The notes under the pieces were generated by a model. It did not search any database. It had not been told where the DNA came from and saw only the letters and a list, made by a program, of their open reading frames with translations. Below, one piece after another: positions 31,914-40,329 of a DNA stretch of 64,000 bases. Source of the DNA: Nitrosomonadaceae bacterium (GTDB lineage Bacteria > Pseudomonadota > Gammaproteobacteria > Burkholderiales > Nitrosomonadaceae); NCBI GenBank assembly GCA_919902515.1, contig CAKKRD010000025.1, forward strand, positions 62,001-126,000. The letters are read 5' to 3'. Numbering within the stretch: position 1 is the first letter of the stretch; each line of letters begins with the position of its first letter. Position numbers and translations under genes: made by a program.

Positions 31914-33110
31914 TTACGACTTTTCAGGAAACTTGAATCCCAAATAGGTTCCATTACTGATGCCCAGCAAGATCAGTAAGGTCTCGGAAAACTCCGGCAT
32001 AGACATCACTCGCGCCACGGAGCCTATGAATACCACACCCAGGACCATAGTCCAGATTACGACTTGCAGTCGATGAAAGCTAAGGCCGTTACCGTCGTCA
32101 CAGATGTCCCGCAAGAATCCAGCCGATTGGACGGACACGGGCTGCTGGGATAATTCATCAATCTTTGACTTGATCTCTACTAAACGGGCTTCACTTACTT
32201 GCGGAAACGCACCAGCCGCCGTGAGTTGCTCCTTCTCAAGCTTCTGCTGCTCCTCTCGGAGCTTGATGATCTCGGTCTGAAGCTCTGACTCCTTTACGGA
32301 CTTCTTATTTTCTCCGATCACTATGGCGCTCAGCCCCGTCGCACCGCTAATACCGAGCAGGGTAAGCACTGACAATGGGATCTGTTCCATCGTGCCGGTG
32401 AGGCACCAAATGCCTGTAAATGTCAGTACCACCAGTAGTCCCCAAAAAGCCATTTGGCTCTTGCCCAAGCTGTAATAGCCGTCCTTCCCATCACGCAGCG
32501 CGGTCGGATTCTTGATTAAGAAATAGTATGCAAACAAGAGAATTACCAAGCCGACACCTAGGGCCCAACGCACGTTAATTTCTTCTGCGATGGTTAGCTG
32601 AATCGTCGTCCCGGCCAATGCCGACGGTACCGACGATACCAACGATACCGACCAAGCAGGTCCGTTGCCAACAGCAAGAGCTACTGGCATTGTCATCACG
32701 TAACCCCTATGCCACTTTCCAAGGAGCGTATCCCATTCCTTGCGGTTGTCGTCATCAGAAGACCTGCGGGCGAGCTGGAAAGTTAGTGCCAGCTCCGTTC
32801 CCGTGACCTGTGTCACACTCGCAGGCAAGCTGGTCATACTCACATTATCGAGAAATAGCCGGATTACCCTCGAAGCCTCGGTTTTATCCAATTCCGTCTT
32901 GATAGGAGGAAGACACTGACTAGTGGCCTTTATCGTTAGGCTGTCACCCATTTTGAATATAAATGTACCATCCTTATCGCTCACGATAAAAAGCTGGCAC
33001 CCTGTAATGGATAGCTTATCGGGGGTCGCCGCTGAAACACCGATGGGGTTTGCAAGCAGGACGTACATAATTATCATAATCAGGTAGCGCATAAACAAGT
33101 GCCTCCGCAA
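31914..33110 (-). CDS. Membrane protein with signal peptide, coiled coil and internal duplicated TM module, function unknown
   Basis: 398 aa; two copies of S-x4-Q-x3-W...LLGIS-x2-T at about 32471-32337 and 32081-31947. Start may be 33092. Confidence 0.85.
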   Translation of the reverse strand: MRRHLFMRYLIMIIMYVLLANPIGVSAATPDKLSITGCQLFIVSDKDGTFIFKMGDSLTIKATSQCLPPIKTELDKTEASRVIRLFLDNVSMTSLPASVTQVTGTELALTFQLARRSSDDDNRKEWDTLLGKWHRGYVMTMPVALAVGNGPAWSVSLVSSVPSALAGTTIQLTIAEEINVRWALGVGLVILLFAYYFLIKNPTALRDGKDGYYSLGKSQMAFWGLLVVLTFTGIWCLTGTMEQIPLSVLTLLGISGATGLSAIVIGENKKSVKESELQTEIIKLREEQQKLEKEQLTAAGAFPQVSEARLVEIKSKIDELSQQPVSVQSAGFLRDICDDGNGLSFHRLQVVIWTMVLGVVFIGSVARVMSMPEFSETLLILLGISNGTYLGFKFPEKS

Positions 33111-33158
33111 AGTGCAGCGCGACCTCGGCGGTCGCTTGGTGGGGAATGTAGAATTAAA

Positions 33159-33175
33159 GAGGTCAGGCTGACCTC
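33159..33175. promoter_or_regulatory. Perfect palindrome GAGGTCAG-G-CTGACCTC upstream of the 398-aa membrane protein gene
   Basis: 8-bp arms around one central base, about 49 bp upstream of the minus-strand ORF start at 33110. Confidence 0.45.
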
Positions 33176-33189
33176 ATTTCATTCAGCTT

Positions 33190-33471
33190 TTAAATCACCT
33201 TCCACGGATCCGCCCCCTCCACATGGCAGCCCTGGCTGACACGCAAGGTAAACTCGCAAGGTGCAACATGGGTTACCTGACGATCAACGCCGCCACCTAA
33301 CGCCGCTGTAGAGAAACTATTGCGAACGTTGAAGGGCAGTGCCGATACCGGAGTGCTGCATATCTGAATTACGGGCTTGCCAAGAGCTTCTGTGAACCCG
33401 ACCTCGTGCGATTGCCCCTTTGCGGCGTCGACTGGAAGGCGGTCTGTGCTGATCATGTCGGGTCCGGCCAT
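33190..33471 (-). pseudogene. Possible fragment of a TIR/nucleoside 2-deoxyribosyltransferase-like protein
   Basis: GQSHEVGFTEALGKPVIQICSTPVSALPFNVRNSF resembles the [x]E[IVL]G[YF]A-ALGKPV motif. The frame stays open upstream to a TAG at 33592-33594 with no ATG before 33471. Confidence 0.4.
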
Positions 33472-33809
33472 GACCGCCTCGACAGTGAATTTCTCCGCCC
33501 GCGCATTGAACCAGCGCTCAATCCACTTGCGCTGATAACGCCGGCGAACGTCAGCGCCGTTCCGCTCAATCCCTCGATCCCCTTGGAGATGCTATTCAAG
33601 ATTTCCGTCATGACCCCTCCCGATATTTTGCGCGAACGCGCACTGCAGTGATTGAATAACTCGGTTCAGACCTAATTCACTTCATGATTCGTCCGAATAG
33701 CTAGAGGGGTCACGAATTGAGCAGTACCTCGGGAAAATTGTGATACAGGCACGGTGCATCAAAATTTTTAAGTGGGCGCATCCATGAAGCGGTGTTCGTT
33801 AGAATGAGA

Positions 33810-33838
33810 GGCTAGGCGGCGCTGTGCGCCGCCTAGCC
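33810..33838. repeat. Perfect 13-bp inverted repeat GGCTAGGCGGCGC-TGT-GCGCCGCCTAGCC
   Basis: Read directly; 3-nt loop, intergenic. Confidence 0.85.
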
Positions 33839-33892
33839 GAATTTATCAATTCGCTGACCCCTATAGGTTAGCGCGTCTACTGCCTGCCATGG

Positions 33893-34213
33893 TTAGGCTG
33901 CAGCGACTTTCGCAGCGAGCGCAGTGAGCTTGCCTATCGCATCGGCAAATTTGGTGATTGTTGCCGCGATCTTGCTTAAATCCTCCTTGGCCGCCACTGC
34001 TTCCGCATTCGCCGCGTTCAGCTCGTCGGTGACCACCTGATACTCGGGTAGCGCCGCATCAACCATCTCGTCGATGAAGACCTGCAGTTGGTTTACAATT
34101 TCGACCTGTTGCCGCGCTAGTTCCATCCACTCGTCTTTATTGTCGGATTTGATAATTAGCGCTGTGAGGTTTGAAAGCGACTCACTCAGTTCCTCTCCAA
34201 GACTTTTACTCAT
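33893..34213 (-). CDS. Small all-helical protein, function unknown
   Basis: 106 aa, heptad-like MSKSLGEELSESLSNLTALI...; starts 4 bp after the upstream lipoprotein stop. Confidence 0.75.
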   Translation of the reverse strand: MSKSLGEELSESLSNLTALIIKSDNKDEWMELARQQVEIVNQLQVFIDEMVDAALPEYQVVTDELNAANAEAVAAKEDLSKIAATITKFADAIGKLTALAAKVAAA

Positions 34214-34217
34214 AGCA

Positions 34218-35159
34218 TCACTCCTCTCTTTCGGTTACGATGATTTTGACGGCCATTTTCAGGGATTGCGCTTTCTGTGCAAAATCCTGAATGTCTTGAA
34301 ACGACCAAGTCGAATTTGCAACGGCCTGTGCCAGCGCATTATTGGCCTTCTTCATAGCGGTGGCGGCATCCGCTATACGCTTAAGGACTTCAGTTCTACG
34401 CATCCGGCTGTCATGGGCAAGCCGGAACGCCTCCAGCGCGACCTTACGATCGTTATACGTCCTCCCTTCCTTTAGAGCTATTGTTGCTGCCGTCATAAGC
34501 GGTTCCTCAATAGCTCCTAATTGGAATACAACCCAGCCCGGCTTCACGTCCTTGCCATCCCCCGGATTGAAGTCTCTAATGAGCAAATCACAGAGATGTT
34601 CGACCGCTTTTTGGGAATGCTCTACGACCTTTTCGACAGCCTGTTTACGCTTCCACTCGATCCAGTATCCGCCGACACCCTGAATCACGGTACCAATAGC
34701 TTCCAGTTGCTGGTCGTTAATATGTTCCTTTGCCGTAGGCACACGACCAAGGCTTGCGACAAATTCATTGCTCGCCGCCTTGAGTTCCGCTGACTGTGTG
34801 TCATCAACCAGAGCAGCAAGACTCTTGCCATAGGCAGCTAAGGCCTGAGTCGCACCCGACACGGTCTCCACGGTCTTTAGATCAAATCCGCGGTCGAGTG
34901 ATGCCTGATCTCCAAGTTTATTATATTTATTCTTCCCGTCTAGAAGTAGACGTTCGGTCGTCATCTTCACCGCCCCATCCCGCATGGCTTTTAGCTCGGA
35001 TGACGTCACATCTCCGACCGCAGAGGCAGAGTTGCTAAAACTACTCACCGCTGACTTCTGCGTGGCTGTAAGGGCACAACCGGTCAAGATACTGACCAGG
35101 ACGGCGATGGTAAGGAAACCGCACCAACGCGCGGGCTGAGGGTTACGTGTATCCATCAT
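34218..35159 (-). CDS. Helical lipoprotein, function unknown
   Basis: 313 aa; signal and lipobox VLVSILTGCALTA, predominantly helical sequence. Confidence 0.8.
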   Translation of the reverse strand: MMDTRNPQPARWCGFLTIAVLVSILTGCALTATQKSAVSSFSNSASAVGDVTSSELKAMRDGAVKMTTERLLLDGKNKYNKLGDQASLDRGFDLKTVETVSGATQALAAYGKSLAALVDDTQSAELKAASNEFVASLGRVPTAKEHINDQQLEAIGTVIQGVGGYWIEWKRKQAVEKVVEHSQKAVEHLCDLLIRDFNPGDGKDVKPGWVVFQLGAIEEPLMTAATIALKEGRTYNDRKVALEAFRLAHDSRMRRTEVLKRIADAATAMKKANNALAQAVANSTWSFQDIQDFAQKAQSLKMAVKIIVTEREE

Positions 35160-35229
35160 CTCTTCTTCCTATATTGTATTAAGCCCAATGATTATTGCTG
35201 ACCGACACGGGCGGGCTTGGTGTCCATCT

Positions 35230-35248
35230 GTCGGCGCGCAGCGCCGAC
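35230..35248 (+). repeat. Hairpin GTCGGCGC-GCA-GCGCCGAC followed by TTTTCT
   Basis: Perfect 8-bp stem; T-run on the plus strand; core similar to the 33810 hairpin. Confidence 0.7.
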
Positions 35249-35493
35249 TTTTCTATGTATAGACAACAAATCTGGATATACAAGGTGACTTGACAAATAA
35301 ATATTAAAACGGCATCTCAAGATTTTCCCAAGTTGCTTAAGCGTATAGGTACGCAAATTTCTGCACGGCATGACAACATCCGTACAGAAGAAGCCTGTGT
35401 GAATCAGGCGCGGCAGCTCCGCCTTGGACCAGTCGCCTTTCCTCGTGCAACTTCGAGTGCTCTACTTGATGGGATTACGAGCTGAGGTTTCGC

Positions 35494-36309
35494 TCATTTC
35501 TGGCAATGCGGGCAGTAAAAACTTGAGCGCTGCCCCTGTTTGATTTGCCGAATGATGCTGCTGCATTTGCGGCAGGGCTGCCCGGCTCGGTCATACACCC
35601 AGTACTGCTGCTGGAAATAACCGGGATTGCCGTCGCTGTTGACGTAATCGCGCAGGCTGCTGCCACCCGCTTTGATCGCGAGCTTGAGCGTCTCCTTTAC
35701 CGCCTGCGCCAGTTTCTCGCAGCGGCTGATGCCGATCCTGCCTGCGGCGATTTGGGGATTGATGCCGGCGCGGAACAGGGCTTCGCTCGCGTAGATATTG
35801 CCGACACCGACGACGATGTGGCTGTTCATCAAGACTTCCTTGATGCTGGCGCTGCGGCCACGGGTTTTGGCGTACAGCACATTGCCGTTGAAAGCTGCGG
35901 TCAGCGGCTCCGGCCCAAGCTGCGCCAACAGCGGGTGGCGCAGGACATCACCGCTTGCCCACAGAATTGCGCCAAAACGGCGCGGGTCTGTCAGCCGCAA
36001 TAGCGTGCCGTCATCCAGCTCCAGGTCGAAATGATCGTGTTTTTGCGGCGGGGTGTTGGCGGGCAGCAGACGCAGGCTGCCGGACATGCCCAGATGCAGG
36101 ATCAATGTGCCTTTGCCGCAATCGAGCAACAGGTATTTTCCGCGCCGCGTTACCTGGTGGATTTCCAGACCGGCCAATGTGCGCCCCAGATGATGCGGCA
36201 CCGGCCAGCGCAGATTCGGGTTGCGCACTGTGACGCCGGCGATGCGCCGTCCCGTGAGATGGGGTGTGATGCCGCGCCGGGTTACTTCGACTTCGGGCAA
36301 TTCAGGCAT
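35494..36309 (-). CDS. mutM: Formamidopyrimidine-DNA glycosylase
   Basis: [15 protein letters not shown]-terminus; C-terminal zinc finger [26 protein letters not shown]. Confidence 0.98.
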   Translation of the reverse strand: MPELPEVEVTRRGITPHLTGRRIAGVTVRNPNLRWPVPHHLGRTLAGLEIHQVTRRGKYLLLDCGKGTLILHLGMSGSLRLLPANTPPQKHDHFDLELDDGTLLRLTDPRRFGAILWASGDVLRHPLLAQLGPEPLTAAFNGNVLYAKTRGRSASIKEVLMNSHIVVGVGNIYASEALFRAGINPQIAAGRIGISRCEKLAQAVKETLKLAIKAGGSSLRDYVNSDGNPGYFQQQYWVYDRAGQPCRKCSSIIRQIKQGQRSSFYCPHCQK

Positions 36310-37169
36310 CAGGCGCCCGCCGCAGTGTAGGGGTCGAGCAGCCGCCTGCCGCTTTCGGCGGGGAAGCGATAGCGTATCCCTGCATCGACGCGCAGCAGGA
36401 TCAGTTCGGATTGTTGCTGCATAATTATCAGTTGCACGTTTTTACCGTCGCGCAGGCTTATCTTGATCGCCTGCTTGTCAGCGGTAGCTTGGTTCAACTC
36501 GTTTGCGCTCAGTGTGATGCCTGTCGCATAGGCTTGCTGCCAGGACTGCACCCAGTGGTTGAGTTCGTTCTGGGTCAGGGTCAGGCCAGGTTTCTCCGGG
36601 GTTATGCGCCAGTTCCCATCCTGCTGGACTACCTTGAGATTTTCCAGTTCGAATCCAACCGGGATCTCGTTTTCCGCCAGCAACCTCGGACTGACCAGAT
36701 CGGCGGGCTGCCGCGGCAGCGCCGCAGCATAGCGCGGCGCGAGCAGATAAACGCTCTCGCCGCTGGCGACATATTGCTCGTTGGTAATGGGTGCCAATCC
36801 GCCAAAACCGAACGACTCATGATCGATGCGCAGCCGCACTGCGGGGGGTGCCAGATCGAAGCGCTCAAGATCGGTCGCGGGGAAGCGGCGAGGGCTGGCA
36901 GCTGCCAGCATCTCCAGAATCCGCCCTACCTTGACCTCGTCAGCCCTAGCCTGTAGCGGTTGCGTCAGATGCCAGCGCTCACCCGCTTTCTGCAGCACGA
37001 TATTCATTCCCTGCCGCTCGACGCGGATGCTTTGCGCATTTTCCGCCAACAGCAACGAAACTCTGTATTCCTGGGTGTCACCCTGTGGCTTGGGTTTGAA
37101 ATAGACCCACAGCGCCAGACTCACCACTGCGGCAAACAGAACCAGATTAAGCAGCGAACGGGATGTCAT
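36309..37169 (-). CDS. DUF4340-like protein of a Gld-type ABC operon
   Basis: Single N-terminal [46 protein letters not shown]; downstream of a GldG-like gene. Confidence 0.8.
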   Translation of the reverse strand: MTSRSLLNLVLFAAVVSLALWVYFKPKPQGDTQEYRVSLLLAENAQSIRVERQGMNIVLQKAGERWHLTQPLQARADEVKVGRILEMLAAASPRRFPATDLERFDLAPPAVRLRIDHESFGFGGLAPITNEQYVASGESVYLLAPRYAAALPRQPADLVSPRLLAENEIPVGFELENLKVVQQDGNWRITPEKPGLTLTQNELNHWVQSWQQAYATGITLSANELNQATADKQAIKISLRDGKNVQLIIMQQQSELILLRVDAGIRYRFPAESGRRLLDPYTAAGA

Positions 37170-37181
37170 GGAGGTGTGGGC

Positions 37182-38537
37182 TCAGCCTCTTCTGCGCCGC
37201 CGCCACACGACCACCCCGCTTACCAGAAAAGCCAGCGGCAGCACGATCAGGAAGCCGACGGCAATGACGGCCAGCGCCGACTGGCTGAAGGCCAGACTGC
37301 TGTCGAGCGTGGCGCGCGGCTGAATGGCAATGAGATCTTCGTCTTCCGCGAGCCAATTGATGAGGTTGATGCCGAAATCCAGATTGCTGCCATTGCCAAG
37401 ATAGGTGTTGGCGAGAAAATGGCCGCTGCCGATCACCACGATGCGCTGTTCCCGCTCTTGCAGGGTGCGGCTCAGGGCAACAGCAACGCTTACCGGCCCG
37501 GCCACGTCATGCGTCTGGTCGAACGTGATGTCGCCTTGCAGCTTGCCGCTTTCTACCCAGCCGCTCTGCGCAACTTCCACCAGCGAGACGCTGCGCCATT
37601 CCTGATTTTCGTTGGCGATAATCTGGCGTGCAAACGGAAATACCGTGATGTAGTCGAAATTATGCGTAATGGGATGCTGCCCGTAATTCGCACCCAGCGC
37701 AAACGTGATCGGCGCTTTCAATTGCTGTGCCTGCGGGTCTATCACCACGCCCGGCGTGAGTGTCAGCTCCAGTTTCTCCGCCAGCGGCTGCAACCCGCGC
37801 AGCGGTTCCTGGTCTATCAGCCACAACAGGTTGCCGCCGCGTTCGATATATGCGAGCAGCTTGTCCACTTCCCCCTCCAGCAGGTCTGCTTGCGGCGAGG
37901 CGATGATCAGCATGCTCGCGTTGACCGGCACATCCTGGGCAATGGCGAGATTGAGCGCCCCGGTCCTGAAACCCTTGAGCGCCAACTGCTTGCCGAATTC
38001 CCCCAGATCATGATTGGCGATACCGTCGAGCCTGCGTTCGCCGTGACCGGTGAGACTCATCACCAGTTTTTCACTGGAGCGCGCCAGCCGCATCAGCAGG
38101 TTGGTAAATGCCTGTTCGTTGACGGTGGTGAGGTGTTCGCTTCTGCCGGCAAACGCCACCACCATTTCGCCATTGACCTCGATACCCGCTTCCTGTGCAA
38201 GTTTCGGCTGCTCGGCGGGATCGATGAAGGTCAGCGTGGAATCGGGTTTGACGCGCTGATAAAGCGCAAGGAAGTCGCCGATGATTTTGCGGATATCTCC
38301 CAGCCGCACGTCCTGAGCAGTGGCATAGACGGTGACGCTGATCGGGCCGTTCATCTTTTGCAGCACTTCCACGCTCGCCTGGCTCAAGCTGTTGCGTTGA
38401 TTCTGGCTGACATCCCATTGCACCCTGGTTTCCCATGCCAGATAACCCAGCAAGCCGACCAGCAATAGCAACAGCGCGACGAACACGCCGTTTTGTATCA
38501 GCCAGTGCAGACGCAGTTTCTTATTTACTGTGATCAT
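37182..38537 (-). CDS. GldG-like ABC-associated protein
   Basis: N- and C-terminal TMs, periplasmic region SLSQASVEVLQKMNGPISVTVYAT...; next to GldF- and GldA-like genes. Confidence 0.85.
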   Translation of the reverse strand: MITVNKKLRLHWLIQNGVFVALLLLLVGLLGYLAWETRVQWDVSQNQRNSLSQASVEVLQKMNGPISVTVYATAQDVRLGDIRKIIGDFLALYQRVKPDSTLTFIDPAEQPKLAQEAGIEVNGEMVVAFAGRSEHLTTVNEQAFTNLLMRLARSSEKLVMSLTGHGERRLDGIANHDLGEFGKQLALKGFRTGALNLAIAQDVPVNASMLIIASPQADLLEGEVDKLLAYIERGGNLLWLIDQEPLRGLQPLAEKLELTLTPGVVIDPQAQQLKAPITFALGANYGQHPITHNFDYITVFPFARQIIANENQEWRSVSLVEVAQSGWVESGKLQGDITFDQTHDVAGPVSVAVALSRTLQEREQRIVVIGSGHFLANTYLGNGSNLDFGINLINWLAEDEDLIAIQPRATLDSSLAFSQSALAVIAVGFLIVLPLAFLVSGVVVWRRRRRG

Positions 38538-38552
38538 TCGCTTAGATTGAGC

Positions 38553-39296
38553 TCAACCGCGCAGCCGTTCCCCATCCAGGCGGCGGATGGCCAATATCAG
38601 GAAGGTAAGGATAAACAGCGCAAAATAGGCGAGATCAAAAGTGTCGATCATGCCGCGATTGAAACTTTCGTAATGCTTCAGCAGGGAAAAATTGCGCATG
38701 ATGCTGTCCGCATCATCTGCAGCGATGTCCACCACCCACAGCCCCAGCAGCGCACCCAGGGTGCCGGCCGCAGCAATCGCCGGCTGGGCGGTGAGGCAGG
38801 AAATATACAGTCCGAGGGAAGCGAAACAGGCGCATATCAGCAACAGACCGGCAACGTTGCTCAATAACAAGCCGACATCCAGCGTGCCGCCCGCCAGTAG
38901 CGAAAGCGCGAGCACCGCAACCAGAACAATCACGCTGCAAAAGAAAATCATCAGACCGAGAAATTTTCCCAGCACGATGTCGGTCATGGAAATCGGCGCA
39001 GAAATGAGAAAGGTCATGGTGTGGTTGCGGCGCTCTTCGGCGATCAGCCGCATGGTTAGAAGCGGGGTGGCCATCAACAGCACTACCGCAGCCATGGCGA
39101 ATGCCGGCGCAACGATGATTTCCGTCACTCCTGGCGGATTGGCGATTTGCACCAACTGCGACTGGATTTCCAGAAAAGCATCGAGACGCCCCAAAAAAAC
39201 CCACGCCAGCACCAGTTGCATCAGCGCGAGTAATGTCCAAGCCAGCGGCGAAGCGAACAGTGTTTTCAACTCTTTGCAGGCGATGGTGAAAATCAT
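38553..39296 (-). CDS. ABC transporter permease, GldF/ABC-2 type
   Basis: Multi-TM; RLIAEERRNHTMTFLISAPISMTDIVLGKFLGLMIFF. Confidence 0.9.
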   Translation of the reverse strand: MIFTIACKELKTLFASPLAWTLLALMQLVLAWVFLGRLDAFLEIQSQLVQIANPPGVTEIIVAPAFAMAAVVLLMATPLLTMRLIAEERRNHTMTFLISAPISMTDIVLGKFLGLMIFFCSVIVLVAVLALSLLAGGTLDVGLLLSNVAGLLLICACFASLGLYISCLTAQPAIAAAGTLGALLGLWVVDIAADDADSIMRNFSLLKHYESFNRGMIDTFDLAYFALFILTFLILAIRRLDGERLRG

Positions 39297-40054
39297 GGGG
39301 ATTGAGTATCTCCGGAGCTTTCCTTATCCAGGGTAAGTTGTGCGAACACTTCTTCCAGGCTGGTCTGTTTCTGTTTCAGCCCGGCGATGGAGTCGTTAAA
39401 CACCATGCGCCCCTGATGCATGATCTGCACCCGGTCGCACACGCTTTCAACTTCCGGCAGGATGTGCGTGGAGAGAATCACGCTGCGCTCTGCGCCCAGC
39501 TCGCGGATGAGAGTGCGGATTTCGCGCATCTGGTTGGGGTCCAGCCCCACTGTCGGCTCGTCAAGAATGACCACATCCGGGTTGTGTATGATCGCCTGGG
39601 CGATGCCGACCCGTTGCTGGTAGCCTTTCGACAACGAGCCGATCAGCTGCCTCCCTGCATCGTTCAGCCCGCAACGCTGCTTGGCTTCAGCCAGCGCGGC
39701 ACGCAGGTTGGCGTTGCCGACCCGATGCAACCTGGCGGCGAGCCGCAAGTATTCGTCTACTGTCAGTTCGCGGTAGAGCGGTGGCGTTTCTGGCAGATAA
39801 CCGATGCGTGCCTTGGCGTCGCGCGGTCTGTCCAGCAGGTCGATGCCGCAGATTTCCACGCTGCCGGCGCTGGGGGCAAGATTACCGGTGAGCATGCGCA
39901 TGGTGGTGGTCTTGCCCGCACCGTTGGGGCCGAGAAATCCCAGCACTTCACCGCGTTTCAGTTCCAGATTGATTTCGCACACCGCGGCATGATTGCCGAA
40001 GTTGCGGCACAAGCCACGGGTCGATATGGTTGCAGAGGCGATTTGTTCATTCAT
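39293..40054 (-). CDS. ABC transporter ATP-binding protein, GldA-like
   Basis: Walker A GPNGAGKTTTMRMLTG, signature SLSKGYQQRVGIAQAI, Walker B VVILDEPTVGLDP. Confidence 0.95.
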   Translation of the reverse strand: MNEQIASATISTRGLCRNFGNHAAVCEINLELKRGEVLGFLGPNGAGKTTTMRMLTGNLAPSAGSVEICGIDLLDRPRDAKARIGYLPETPPLYRELTVDEYLRLAARLHRVGNANLRAALAEAKQRCGLNDAGRQLIGSLSKGYQQRVGIAQAIIHNPDVVILDEPTVGLDPNQMREIRTLIRELGAERSVILSTHILPEVESVCDRVQIMHQGRMVFNDSIAGLKQKQTSLEEVFAQLTLDKESSGDTQSP

Positions 40055-40329
40055 GAGAACACTTCCATGGGTCCGGATTGGTGAGCAGCCGCTACGTCGC
40101 TTGATTGTTTACTTCGCTTCCAGCCAGCGGTAAACGGGCTTGCCTACGACTTTAAATTGGTAGTGACGCCTGCAAAAACGGGGGGATGCTCAGGGATGTT
40201 TTGCCGGCATCCGGACTAGTTGTCAATGCCCACTTGTGATAAGCGTGAAATATACCTAATATGTGAGCTGTATTGAAGCTCGACCCCGCCCTTTATAGCC
40301 CTATTTTTGAACCCTGTCCGGATTTTTCC

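Noticed and set aside
36960-38468. 502-aa plus-strand ORF
   Set aside because: Antisense to the GldG-like and DUF4340-like genes; His/Gln-rich shadow translation.
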